Below the pieces are notes generated by a model. It had not been told where the DNA came from, did not search any database, and was given only the letters and a program-made list of their open reading frames with translations. The position numbers and the translations under genes were made by a program. This document shows positions 57,531-64,000 of a stretch of DNA of 64,000 bases, piece by piece (the first letter of the stretch is position 1; each line of letters opens with the position of its first letter). This DNA comes from Methylophaga sp. (GTDB taxonomy: Bacteria > Pseudomonadota > Gammaproteobacteria > Nitrosococcales > Methylophagaceae), in the NCBI GenBank assembly GCA_002733505.1, contig NVVW01000010.1:18336-82335 (forward strand), in the 5' to 3' direction.

Positions 57531-58130
57531 ATGAAACAACTTAAATGGTTTACCAGCAGCTTTATGACGTTAATGTTGGTGTCGTGCGTCACTATTAATA
57601 TTTATTTCCCCGCAGCAGCAGCTGAAGAAGCGGCCGATCGGATTATTGAAGACGTGTGGGGGCCCGAAACACAAGAAAAACAACAAGAACCCGAACAACA
57701 AAGTCTCATCAACAATATTGGTCATACAAATATTGCTGTCCTTGCGTTGAATTGGATGATTTCACCTACACAAGCTGCAGAGCCTGATTTAAATATCAAT
57801 TCGCCAGCAATTAATGCCATTCAAGCGAAAATGAAAATACGTCATGCTAATTTAAAAACCTATTACTCAAGTGGAGCCATAGGTTTAACAGTAAACGGAT
57901 TAGTGACAATACGTGATGCGAAATCTATTCCATTAAAGAGTCGGAATGCTGTTAAAGGTCTAGTGGCTGATGAGAATAAAGATCGTAATGCGCTTTATGC
58001 AGAAATAGCGCGTGCTAATGGACACCCTGAGTGGCAGGCAGATATTCAATCAACGTTTGCACGTCGCTGGGTAAGTAAGGCATCATCAGGTTGGTGGTAT
58101 CAATCTGGAGGTAGTTGGAAGCAGAAATAA
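57531..58130 (+). CDS. ydbL: YdbL family lipoprotein (DUF1318)
   Basis: 199-residue lipoprotein. The signal ends LVSC, followed by VTINIYFPAAAAEEAADRII, the hallmark start of DUF1318 proteins. The C-terminal domain holds INAIQAKMKIRHANL, GLTVNGLV, ENKDRNALYAEIARANGHPE and GWWYQSGGSWKQ. In E. coli YdbL modulates the YdbH-YnbE bridge. Here the mature protein is longer, with an extra Gln/Glu-rich stretch and a hydrophobic region near residues 64-80. A terminator follows. Confidence 0.82.
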   Translation: MKQLKWFTSSFMTLMLVSCVTINIYFPAAAAEEAADRIIEDVWGPETQEKQQEPEQQSLINNIGHTNIAVLALNWMISPTQAAEPDLNINSPAINAIQAKMKIRHANLKTYYSSGAIGLTVNGLVTIRDAKSIPLKSRNAVKGLVADENKDRNALYAEIARANGHPEWQADIQSTFARRWVSKASSGWWYQSGGSWKQK

Positions 58131-58162
58131 CCAACATGTTAAAATAAAAGAGTTTTACCATT

Positions 58163-58197
58163 AATCCAGTGATGCTGTACGATCACTGGGTTTTTTA
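58163..58197 (+). terminator. Rho-independent terminator after the ydbL-like gene
   Basis: Stem ATCCAGTGAT / ATCACTGGGT with loop GCTGTACG, followed by six Ts. It ends the long lepA-to-ydbL run. Confidence 0.9.
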
Positions 58198-58213
58198 CAT
58201 TAGAGATTAAAAT

Positions 58214-59554
58214 ATGGCTCGACGTCGTAGATCCCGTAGACAAAGATTACCGCAAGATCCAGTAGAAACAACGGTCGAAACTTTATCGCATGATGGTCGA
58301 GGCATTGCCAGAATTGATGGCAAAACGGTATTTATTGATGGTGCATTGGCGGGAGAAACGATTAATTTTCTCTACACCAAGAAAAACAGTAAATACGATG
58401 AAGGTAAAATCGTTGATTTATTAGCTAATAGCAGCAGTGACCGTATTGACGCTAAATGCCAACACTTCGGCGTATGTGGGGGATGTAGTTTGATGCATAT
58501 GTCACCGCAGGCTCAATTAAAGCTAAAACAGGCTACATTAGCCGAGCAATTAAGCCACTTTGGTGGCTTAACACCTGAATCATGGTTGGAGCCGTTGAAA
58601 GGGCCTTTATGGGGCTATCGACGTAAGGCGAGATTGGGCGTGAAACATGTGCCGAAAAAAGGGCGTGTGCTGGTTGGCTTTAGAGAAAAAGGTTCACCTT
58701 TTTTGGCGGTATTAGAACAGTGTGAAGTATTAGATCAACGCGTTGGTGGGCGTTTAGCAGAATTAGGTGAGATGATTGCGGGTTTAGAAGCACATAATCG
58801 CATTGCTCAAATTGAAGTGGCGATGGATGATGAGCATGTAGCGTTAGTTTTTAGAAATCTTGACCCACTAACAGAGAGTGATCAACTCGCCCTAATAGCT
58901 TATGGTCAAGCCAATGATTTATGGATTTATTTACAATCAGGTGGACCCGATACGGTAACAGCGATTTGGCCTGAAAACCCACAGCTAAGCTATGCGCCTG
59001 AACAAGGTTTGCAACTTCGTTTTGAACCGGGTGATTTTACCCAGGTGAATGCAGAAATTAATCATAAAATGATTCAGCGAACGATGGAGTTGTTAGCTGT
59101 TTCAGCTGAAGATAGGATCTTGGATTTATTCTGTGGTTTAGGCAATTTCACCTTGCCATTAGCAACACGCGTAACAGAAGTAGTGGGTGTGGAGGGTGAC
59201 GCTAATTTAGTAAAACATGCGCGCCAAAATGCCAGCAATAATAATTTAGATAATGCTACTTTCGAGAAAGCAGATTTAACCCAAACCGAATTAAAAGATT
59301 ACCCTTGGGCAAAGGCAGGCTTTAATAAAATTCTATTAGATCCGCCACGTAGTGGTGCATTTGAGGTCTTGCATCAATTGGCCGCATTAGGTGCTGAACG
59401 ATTGGTCTATGTGTCCTGTAACCCTGCCACCTTAGCCCGCGATGCCGGCGAACTAGTTAATAATCATGGTTATACTTTGGTGACAGCAGGCATTATGGAT
59501 ATGTTTCCACATACCCGCCATGTTGAATCAATTGCCCTGTTTACTAAAAAATAG
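58214..59554 (+). CDS. rlmD: 23S rRNA (uracil-1939-C5)-methyltransferase RlmD
   Basis: Methylates U1939 of 23S rRNA using SAM; carries a 4Fe-4S cluster. The 446-residue protein has a basic N-terminus and TRAM domain, cluster cysteines C82, C88, C91 and C170, the SAM site LDLFCGLGNFTLPLA, and nucleophile C402 in VSCNPATLARD. Length is typical. Confidence 0.94.
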   Translation: MARRRRSRRQRLPQDPVETTVETLSHDGRGIARIDGKTVFIDGALAGETINFLYTKKNSKYDEGKIVDLLANSSSDRIDAKCQHFGVCGGCSLMHMSPQAQLKLKQATLAEQLSHFGGLTPESWLEPLKGPLWGYRRKARLGVKHVPKKGRVLVGFREKGSPFLAVLEQCEVLDQRVGGRLAELGEMIAGLEAHNRIAQIEVAMDDEHVALVFRNLDPLTESDQLALIAYGQANDLWIYLQSGGPDTVTAIWPENPQLSYAPEQGLQLRFEPGDFTQVNAEINHKMIQRTMELLAVSAEDRILDLFCGLGNFTLPLATRVTEVVGVEGDANLVKHARQNASNNNLDNATFEKADLTQTELKDYPWAKAGFNKILLDPPRSGAFEVLHQLAALGAERLVYVSCNPATLARDAGELVNNHGYTLVTAGIMDMFPHTRHVESIALFTKK

Positions 59555-59559
59555 CTTTT

Positions 59560-60678
59560 ATGAGTGCACAAAAACTGATGAAAGAAGGCTTGGGTGCAGA
59601 TGCTGTTGCACGCATAACCCACGTTTTATCAGTAATTATAAAAGGCTTTCCTGCTGAGGATTTTAGCTGCTCTGCCTTAGCGGGCTTAGCGCCGTTAGAA
59701 TTAAAACAGCGCGTCACGCATTTAATAGCAATATTAGCTGATTATTTACCCAATGATTTTCAAGCTTCAGCCACTATTTTATTAGAGGTAAAACAACATT
59801 GGGATTGGGGTAATGAGGATGATGCACTCAGTGGTTTTGCTGCTTGGCCGCTTATTGATTATGTGGCGGTCTATGGCATTGATGAACCTGAGTTAGCATT
59901 AACGGTATTAAAAGATCTCACACCACTATTTTCTGCCGAGTTTGCCATTCGTCCTTTTATTCAGCAGCACTTTGATATTACTTATCAACAATTATTAGTG
60001 TGGTGTAATGATGCGGATGAGCATGTCAGGCGATTAGTTACAGAAGGTATTCGACCTCGTTTGCCATGGGGACTACGCTTAACCAGGTTTTGTGATGATC
60101 CACAGCCTATTTTTACACTTTTAGAAAAATTAAAAGATGATCCTAGCGTGTATGTGAGAAAGTCGATTGCTAATAATCTAAACGACGTTAGTAAAGATAA
60201 CCCAGATGATGTTGTTAGAATCTGCCAGCGTTGGATAAAAGATGCATCGCCGCAGCGGCAATTTATTATACGGCAAGCACTGCGAACTTTAGTAAAAGAC
60301 GGCAGGCCAGATGTTTTTCCTTTGTTAGGCTATACGGCTAAACCGCAAGTTGAGAAGCTAGATATCAAACTAAAGAATATTAACGTTAAGTTAGGTGAAA
60401 CGCTTGAGTTTTCAACAATATTAGAATCAAATTCAGATAAAGCTCAATCATTCGTTTTAGATTATAAAGTGCATTATGTAAAAGCCAATGGAGCAACAAC
60501 CGCTAAAGTGTTTAAGTGGAAAAATATGACACTGCAGCCTAGGCAAAATGTACAATTACAAAAATTACATCCATTTAAACTAATTACCACTCGAAAATAT
60601 TATGCCGGCACACACAGTATTGAATTGCAGATTAATGGCAAAAGTCTGGCTAAGGCCGATTTTGAGCTAGTGATCTGA
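59560..60678 (+). CDS. AlkC-type DNA alkylation repair glycosylase
   Basis: HEAT-repeat DNA glycosylase removing small alkyl adducts such as 3-methyladenine and 3-methylcytosine without base flipping. The 372-residue protein has HEAT-like helices over about 1-255, including VRRLVTEGIRPRLPWG and VYVRKSIANNLNDVSKDNPD, matching AlkC/AlkD-type repair proteins. It has a separate beta-rich C-terminal domain (about 265-372) like the Ig-like domain of AlkC. No operator or ada gene is nearby, and it lies six bases after rlmD. AlkC rather than AlkD is inferred from the extra domain. Confidence 0.82.
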   Translation: MSAQKLMKEGLGADAVARITHVLSVIIKGFPAEDFSCSALAGLAPLELKQRVTHLIAILADYLPNDFQASATILLEVKQHWDWGNEDDALSGFAAWPLIDYVAVYGIDEPELALTVLKDLTPLFSAEFAIRPFIQQHFDITYQQLLVWCNDADEHVRRLVTEGIRPRLPWGLRLTRFCDDPQPIFTLLEKLKDDPSVYVRKSIANNLNDVSKDNPDDVVRICQRWIKDASPQRQFIIRQALRTLVKDGRPDVFPLLGYTAKPQVEKLDIKLKNINVKLGETLEFSTILESNSDKAQSFVLDYKVHYVKANGATTAKVFKWKNMTLQPRQNVQLQKLHPFKLITTRKYYAGTHSIELQINGKSLAKADFELVI

Positions 60679-60680
60679 TC

Positions 60681-61094
60681 ATGTTACAAATATCGCAAAC
60701 AGTCTCTATCCCAGATGATGAAATTGAGCTTATCGCTATTCGGTCACAAGGTGCGGGTGGACAGAATGTTAATAAAGTTTCATCGGCAATTCATCTTCGC
60801 TTTGATATTAATGCATCATCCTTATCTGACTTTTATAAAGCACGATTATTAGCGTTAAAAGATCGCCGAATCAATAAAGACGGTGTGGTTGTAATTAAGG
60901 CACAACAATATCGGACACAAGAGAAAAATCGAGATGATGCGCTTGAGCGATTGCAAGCGCTAATCAAAAAGGCAGGCACAGTGCAAAAGGCAAGGCGCGT
61001 TACAAGAGTAAGCACAGGAGCACGTAAAAGACGAATGGATACTAAAACACAGCGTGGCAAGATCAAGGCACTGCGCGGCAAGGTTGCAGAATAA
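60681..61094 (+). CDS. arfB: Ribosome rescue hydrolase ArfB (YaeJ)
   Basis: Releases peptides from ribosomes stalled without a stop codon. The 137-residue protein has the catalytic GGQ at 26-28 (GAGGQNVNK) and a very basic C-terminal tail (ARKRRMDTKTQRGKIKALRGK) that enters the empty mRNA channel. It lacks the other domains of RF1/RF2. Length matches ArfB. Its last base is shared with the dacB start. Confidence 0.94.
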   Translation: MLQISQTVSIPDDEIELIAIRSQGAGGQNVNKVSSAIHLRFDINASSLSDFYKARLLALKDRRINKDGVVVIKAQQYRTQEKNRDDALERLQALIKKAGTVQKARRVTRVSTGARKRRMDTKTQRGKIKALRGKVAE

Positions 61095-62305
61095 TGAGCT
61101 ATAGAATATACGTGATTTTATTGTTATTAGTCTTTTCTTTAAATGTCACGGCGAATCAACTAATCGGTAGCATTGCTGAATTACAAGATGCGGGTGTGTT
61201 ATTAGTTGATAAGCAAGGAAAAACAGTTGTATCTTTACAAGCAGAAAGAGCGTTCATTCCAGCATCCACTACAAAGCTAGTCACAGCTTGGCTAGCGTTA
61301 AACCACTGGGGCGAAGATCATCATTTTAAAACGGACTTTTATTTAGATGATGCAACCAACACTTTGTGGGTGAAGGGCGGTGGCGATCCATTTTTAGTTT
61401 CAGAAGAATTAGTCATACTTGCCAGCAACTTAAAACAACTAGGCTTGCAAAATATTGATGCGATAGGCTTAGATGTGACGCTATTTCAACCGGATCTAAA
61501 GGTGCCTGGTGCCAGCGCCACCAACAACCCCTATGATGCAGTTCCGACTGCTATTGCCGCAAATTTTAATACTATTGCAATTAAGAAAGTGGCAGCAAAA
61601 ATAGTTTCTGCCGAAACGCAAACGCCACTTACTCCATTTGCTGAAGGTCTTGCCCGTCAGCAGCAATTATCAAAACGAACTTTGCGTATTAATACCGGGG
61701 CATCATCACATAATGCAGAGCGCTATTTTGCTGAATTATTAGCGGCTGTTTTGCGTCAGCAAGGAGTTATAGTAGCCGAACAAATTGTATGGGGTAAGGT
61801 GCCGCCACAAACTGCTTATTACCGTCATAGCAACAGTAAAACATTAGCTGAAATTATTCGACCGATGATGACATATTCGACTAACTTTATTGCGAGCCAG
61901 CTGGTATTGATGTTAAGCGCAGAGTATTATCAGCGACCCGCAAACTTTGCAGATGTTGAACGTTATATGGAGGCAATTCTACAAGAAAAATTTAATTGGC
62001 AAAGGGTTAGTTTGAAAGAAGGTGCCGGTTTATCACGAGAGAATAAACTAAGCCCCAAACAGTTAGTGCAATTGTTAGAAGCATTTCGACCATGGAAATA
62101 TCTGTTGCCAGAAGTTGCGCCAGGGATCTATGCTAAATCAGGCACCCTGAATAAGGTGAGCACCCTTGCTGGCTATGCTGTAGACAGTAACCAGCAATGG
62201 AATGCCTTTGCGTTAATGATGCAACAATCGGTTTCACTTTGGCGTAGAAATCAGATCGCCAGTGAAATAATGTTATTACTGCATGAGCAAACCAAAAACA
62301 ACTAA
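61094..62305 (+). CDS. dacB: D-alanyl-D-alanine carboxypeptidase/endopeptidase (PBP4 type)
   Basis: Periplasmic peptidoglycan hydrolase of peptidase family S13. The 403-residue protein has a signal peptide (about 1-20), SxxK at S58-K61 (ASTTK), SxN at S262-N264 and KSG at 348-350. It is shorter than E. coli PBP4 (477 residues), with less sequence between the first two motifs. The 3' end overlaps a small minus-strand gene by 30 bases. Confidence 0.9.
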   Translation: MSYRIYVILLLLVFSLNVTANQLIGSIAELQDAGVLLVDKQGKTVVSLQAERAFIPASTTKLVTAWLALNHWGEDHHFKTDFYLDDATNTLWVKGGGDPFLVSEELVILASNLKQLGLQNIDAIGLDVTLFQPDLKVPGASATNNPYDAVPTAIAANFNTIAIKKVAAKIVSAETQTPLTPFAEGLARQQQLSKRTLRINTGASSHNAERYFAELLAAVLRQQGVIVAEQIVWGKVPPQTAYYRHSNSKTLAEIIRPMMTYSTNFIASQLVLMLSAEYYQRPANFADVERYMEAILQEKFNWQRVSLKEGAGLSRENKLSPKQLVQLLEAFRPWKYLLPEVAPGIYAKSGTLNKVSTLAGYAVDSNQQWNAFALMMQQSVSLWRRNQIASEIMLLLHEQTKNN

Positions 62306-62380
62306 TGCTATCCACATTATTGAGAAAACAAAAATAATAGTTGTAAAGCTTTCAATAACCCATTGTTCTAGTTTTTCCAT
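62276..62380 (-). CDS. 34-residue single-pass membrane protein, paralogue 1
   Basis: Very short gene. The minus-strand ATG at 62380 has a good ribosome site (GAGG, seven bases upstream). The product begins MEKLEQWVIESF, and residues about 14-32 form one hydrophobic helix with WIALVV. It is 20/34 identical to the product at 62704-62808. A longer in-frame start at 62497 exists but would read through the FNR box and promoter region. A perfect TATAAT lies at 62400-62405 on the minus strand and an FNR-type box at 62444-62457. Its 3' end overlaps dacB. Function unknown. Confidence 0.75.
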   Translation of the reverse strand: MEKLEQWVIESFTTIIFVFSIMWIALVVFGLLMQ

Positions 62381-62399
62381 AAATACCTCAGCACATTTT

Positions 62400-62405
62400 A
62401 TTATA
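62400..62405 (-). promoter_or_regulatory. -10 promoter element of the first small membrane-protein gene
   Basis: Minus-strand TATAAT 20 bases before the ATG at 62380. The FNR-type box centre would then lie near -58, close to a class I activator position. Confidence 0.45.
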
Positions 62406-62443
62406 GTTGAAGCATATCTTCCTCCAATAACAATATAAAGGCA

Positions 62444-62457
62444 TTGATCCAGATCAA
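62444..62457. promoter_or_regulatory. FNR/ANR-type operator (first)
   Basis: TTGATCCAGATCAA matches the TTGAT-N4-ATCAA consensus at all fixed positions. It lies 63 bases before the small gene at 62276-62380 and suggests oxygen control by an FNR-family protein. Confidence 0.8.
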
Positions 62458-62462
62458 AGTCT

Positions 62463-62641
62463 TGAATGATTACGGGTATATACCCATAATCATTCAATCT
62501 GTAAATTTCAGACCAAAAGCTAGAAAGCCAGCACTTCGTTACAATGTTTGATAAGGACTAGTCATTACCTTCACATTGCGCCTTGTTCTGGCTTCCTATT
62601 TTTGCCCTGAATCTTCACACATTGAATGATCACGGGTATAT
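62463..62641. repeat. Intergenic repeat element with inverted ends (copy D)
   Basis: The left end TATACCCATAATCATTCAAT and right end ATTGAATGATCACGGGTATA are near-perfect inverted repeats, MITE-like. An additional inverted copy of the end (TTGAATGATTACGGGTATA) abuts the left end, making a 36-bp palindrome at 62463-62498. The core (62527-62600) matches copy A. It lies between the two small membrane-protein genes. Confidence 0.8.
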
Positions 62642-62652
62642 ATGGCAGGCAT

Positions 62653-62677
62653 AAAAAAACCAGTCAAAAGACTGGTT
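62653..62677 (-). terminator. Rho-independent terminator of the second small gene
   Basis: On the minus strand, stem AACCAGTC / GACTGGTT around TTTT, followed by a T-run; 27 bases after the stop at 62704. Confidence 0.85.
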
Positions 62678-62703
62678 CTTAAGTGAGGAGGAAATAAGTT
62701 AAG

Positions 62704-62808
62704 TTATTGATTCATTAAGCCATAAACAACAAGTGCAATCCAAAAAACTGAAAATGCGATAATAAACCATGGAAATTTCTCAATAACAAATGTTTCTAGT
62801 TTTTTCAT
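62704..62808 (-). CDS. 34-residue single-pass membrane protein, paralogue 2
   Basis: Reads from the minus-strand ATG at 62808 to TAA at 62704. The product begins MKKLETFVIEKFPWF and has one hydrophobic helix (about 14-32) with WIALVVYGL. It is the same length as the protein at 62276-62380 and shares 20 of 34 residues, which argues strongly that both are real genes. A weak ribosome site (AAAGAGA) precedes it, and a terminator follows. A perfect FNR-type box lies 24 bases before the start. Divergent from bioA. Function unknown; not a match to CcoS, CcoQ or CydX that I can recognise. Confidence 0.75.
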   Translation of the reverse strand: MKKLETFVIEKFPWFIIAFSVFWIALVVYGLMNQ

Positions 62809-62832
62809 CTTTATGTCTCTTTAGGATTAATA

Positions 62833-62846
62833 TTGATCTAGATCAA
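62833..62846. promoter_or_regulatory. FNR/ANR-type operator (second)
   Basis: TTGATCTAGATCAA matches TTGAT-N4-ATCAA fully and is a perfect palindrome. It lies between the divergent small gene (24 bases before its ATG, too close for class II activation) and bioA (69 bases before its ATG). It could repress the small gene, activate bioA, or both. Confidence 0.8.
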
Positions 62847-62915
62847 GAATATAGCAGTTATCATCTATTTAAGCGAATTTTTTGCGTATGCAACGCAGCC
62901 TGATATGATCACAGT

Positions 62916-64000
62916 ATGAAGCAGAATGATAATTTAGATTTTGATGCACGGCACATATGGCATCCTTATAGCAGCGTAGCTTATCCACCGACTAATCATG
63001 AGGTTGTATCGGCGGAAGGTGTGCGCTTAACATTAGCAGATGGGCGCACCATAATTGATGGCATGTCATCGTGGTGGTCTACAATTCATGGTTATAATCA
63101 CCCACGTTTAAACCGAGCGGCAAAACAGCAAATAGATCAAATGTCACATGTCATGTTTGGCGGCCTGACGCACCAGCCGGCAATAGAATTAGCACGTAAG
63201 TTAATTGATATAACAGCACCGCCATTACAAAAAGTCTTCTTTTCAGACTCAGGTTCTATCGCGGTTGAAGTTGCCATTAAAATGGCGATTCAATATTGGT
63301 TTGCACAAGGGAAAAGTAAAAAGCAGCGTCTGTTAAGCCTTCGCAATGGTTATCACGGTGATACCTTTGGTGCAATGGCAGTCAGTGATCCTGAAAATGG
63401 CATGCATAATATGTTTGCAGAGGTGTTGCCAACACATCTTTTTGCCCCCGCCCCGACTTGCGTCAATGATGACGACTGGCAAGACAATGATATTAGCGGA
63501 TTTCGCCAATTAATCAGTGAACATAATGATGAGATCGCTGCGGTGATATTAGAACCGTTAGTGCAAGGAGCAGGGGGCATGCGTTTCTATTGCCCTGAAT
63601 ATCTTCGTCAAGTTCGAGCACTATGTGATCAATACCAGGTACTATTAATTTTGGATGAAATAGCCACTAATTTTGGGCGAACAGGTACTTTATTTGCCTA
63701 TCAACAAGCCGATATTTGCCCTGATATTTTATGTTTAGGCAAAGCCCTAACAGGCGGGTATATGACATTAGCCGCCACATTGTGTACGGATAAAGTAGCT
63801 CAAGGGATCGCGGCAGATGGTTGCGGGCTACTAATGCACGGCCCCACTTTTATGGCAAATCCATTAGCCTGCCGCGTTGCCTGCGAAAGTATTGATGTAT
63901 TACTGGAATCAGATTGGCAACAAAAAGTGAAGATAATTGAACAGCAACTTATTGCGGAACTAATGCCTTATCAAACCATGGATTTGGTGAAAGACGTCAG
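62916..64000 (+). CDS. bioA: Adenosylmethionine--8-amino-7-oxononanoate aminotransferase, partial
   Basis: PLP enzyme forming diaminopelargonate in biotin synthesis. The frame is open from ATG 62916 to the window end, 361 complete codons, so the C-terminus is missing. Motifs are RHIWHPYSSV at the start, SSWWSTIHGYNHP, LILDEIATNFGRTG, and PLP lysine K276 in CLGKALTGG. It stands alone, without bioB/F/C/D visible. The FNR-type box upstream is unusual for bioA; no BirA-type operator was recognised. Confidence 0.93.
   Translation, partial: MKQNDNLDFDARHIWHPYSSVAYPPTNHEVVSAEGVRLTLADGRTIIDGMSSWWSTIHGYNHPRLNRAAKQQIDQMSHVMFGGLTHQPAIELARKLIDITAPPLQKVFFSDSGSIAVEVAIKMAIQYWFAQGKSKKQRLLSLRNGYHGDTFGAMAVSDPENGMHNMFAEVLPTHLFAPAPTCVNDDDWQDNDISGFRQLISEHNDEIAAVILEPLVQGAGGMRFYCPEYLRQVRALCDQYQVLLILDEIATNFGRTGTLFAYQQADICPDILCLGKALTGGYMTLAATLCTDKVAQGIAADGCGLLMHGPTFMANPLACRVACESIDVLLESDWQQKVKIIEQQLIAELMPYQTMDLVKDV

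Noticed and set aside
62276-62497. A 73-residue reading of the first small membrane-protein gene starting at 62497
   Set aside because: The longer version reads through the FNR box, the TATAAT and part of the repeat, and the paralogue at 62704-62808 aligns only with the 34-residue form.
62847-62915. BirA operator upstream of bioA
   Set aside because: No long dyad resembling the TTGTAAACC / GGTTTACAA biotin operator was found.

Overview
The window looks like chromosome of an AT-rich gammaproteobacterium. The gene orders nadB/rpoE-rseA-rseB-rseC-mucD, lepA-lepB-DUF4845-rnc-era-recO-pdxJ-acpS-cysM and PP0621-pilS-pilR are typical of that class. The cell is an aerobe or microaerobe: assembly genes for a cbb3-type cytochrome oxidase open the window. 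No rRNA, tRNA, CRISPR array, intact insertion sequence or prophage was seen. A genus cannot be fixed from the sequence alone; a free-living marine or methylotroph/sulfur-oxidiser-like lineage is a guess.

Layout. 1-4961: ccoG-ccoH-ccoI-ccoS, with intergenic repeat elements before ccoG and between ccoI and ccoS. 4948-9497: a lone periplasmic ligand-binding protein overlapping ccoS, then a membrane PAS-PAS-GGDEF-EAL protein, probably a ligand-sensing c-di-GMP unit. 9494-11577 (minus): pip, dtd and an unknown exported protein. 11648-15683: sucC-sucD-nadE-glnB. 15706-21116: bamD, an L,D-transpeptidase, an alanine-zipper lipoprotein, suhB and typA. 21260-37260: a Tad (Flp) pilus locus, with a hybrid histidine kinase and a LuxR-type response regulator tail to tail in front of it. 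37366-40551: a PP0621-family gene with pilS and pilR. 40662-43962: ygfZ, ygfX, nadB. 44091-48060: the sigma-E operon. 48191-58130: a long plus-strand run from lepA to a ydbL-like gene. 58214-62305: rlmD, an alkC-like glycosylase gene, arfB, dacB. 62276-62808 (minus): two very small paralogous membrane-protein genes beside perfect FNR-type boxes. 62916-end: bioA, cut by the window edge.

Most unusual points. (1) Two 34-residue single-pass membrane proteins, 20/34 identical, at 62276-62380 and 62704-62808; each lies near a perfect TTGATNNNNATCAA site and a repeat element sits between them. They are too short for ordinary ORF calling. (2) The Tad locus has no visible tadZ/cpaE or tadV. Its ATPase TadA carries an N-terminal FHA-like domain, and its CpaB is about twice the usual length because of in-frame 47-62-residue repeats. 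The locus encodes five proteins with GQ(A/G)-type prepilin-like N-termini. (3) A dispersed intergenic repeat family ending in GGGTATA occurs at five places, and one copy occupies the spot where sdhE would be expected between ygfZ and ygfX.

The genes fit a cell that tunes respiration, surface attachment (Tad pili, type IV pilus regulators, c-di-GMP) and envelope quality control (BamD, RseABC/MucD, LepB, L,D-transpeptidase, PBP4, a YdbH/YdbL-like pair). Function calls rest on motif and family recognition by eye; no database search was run.
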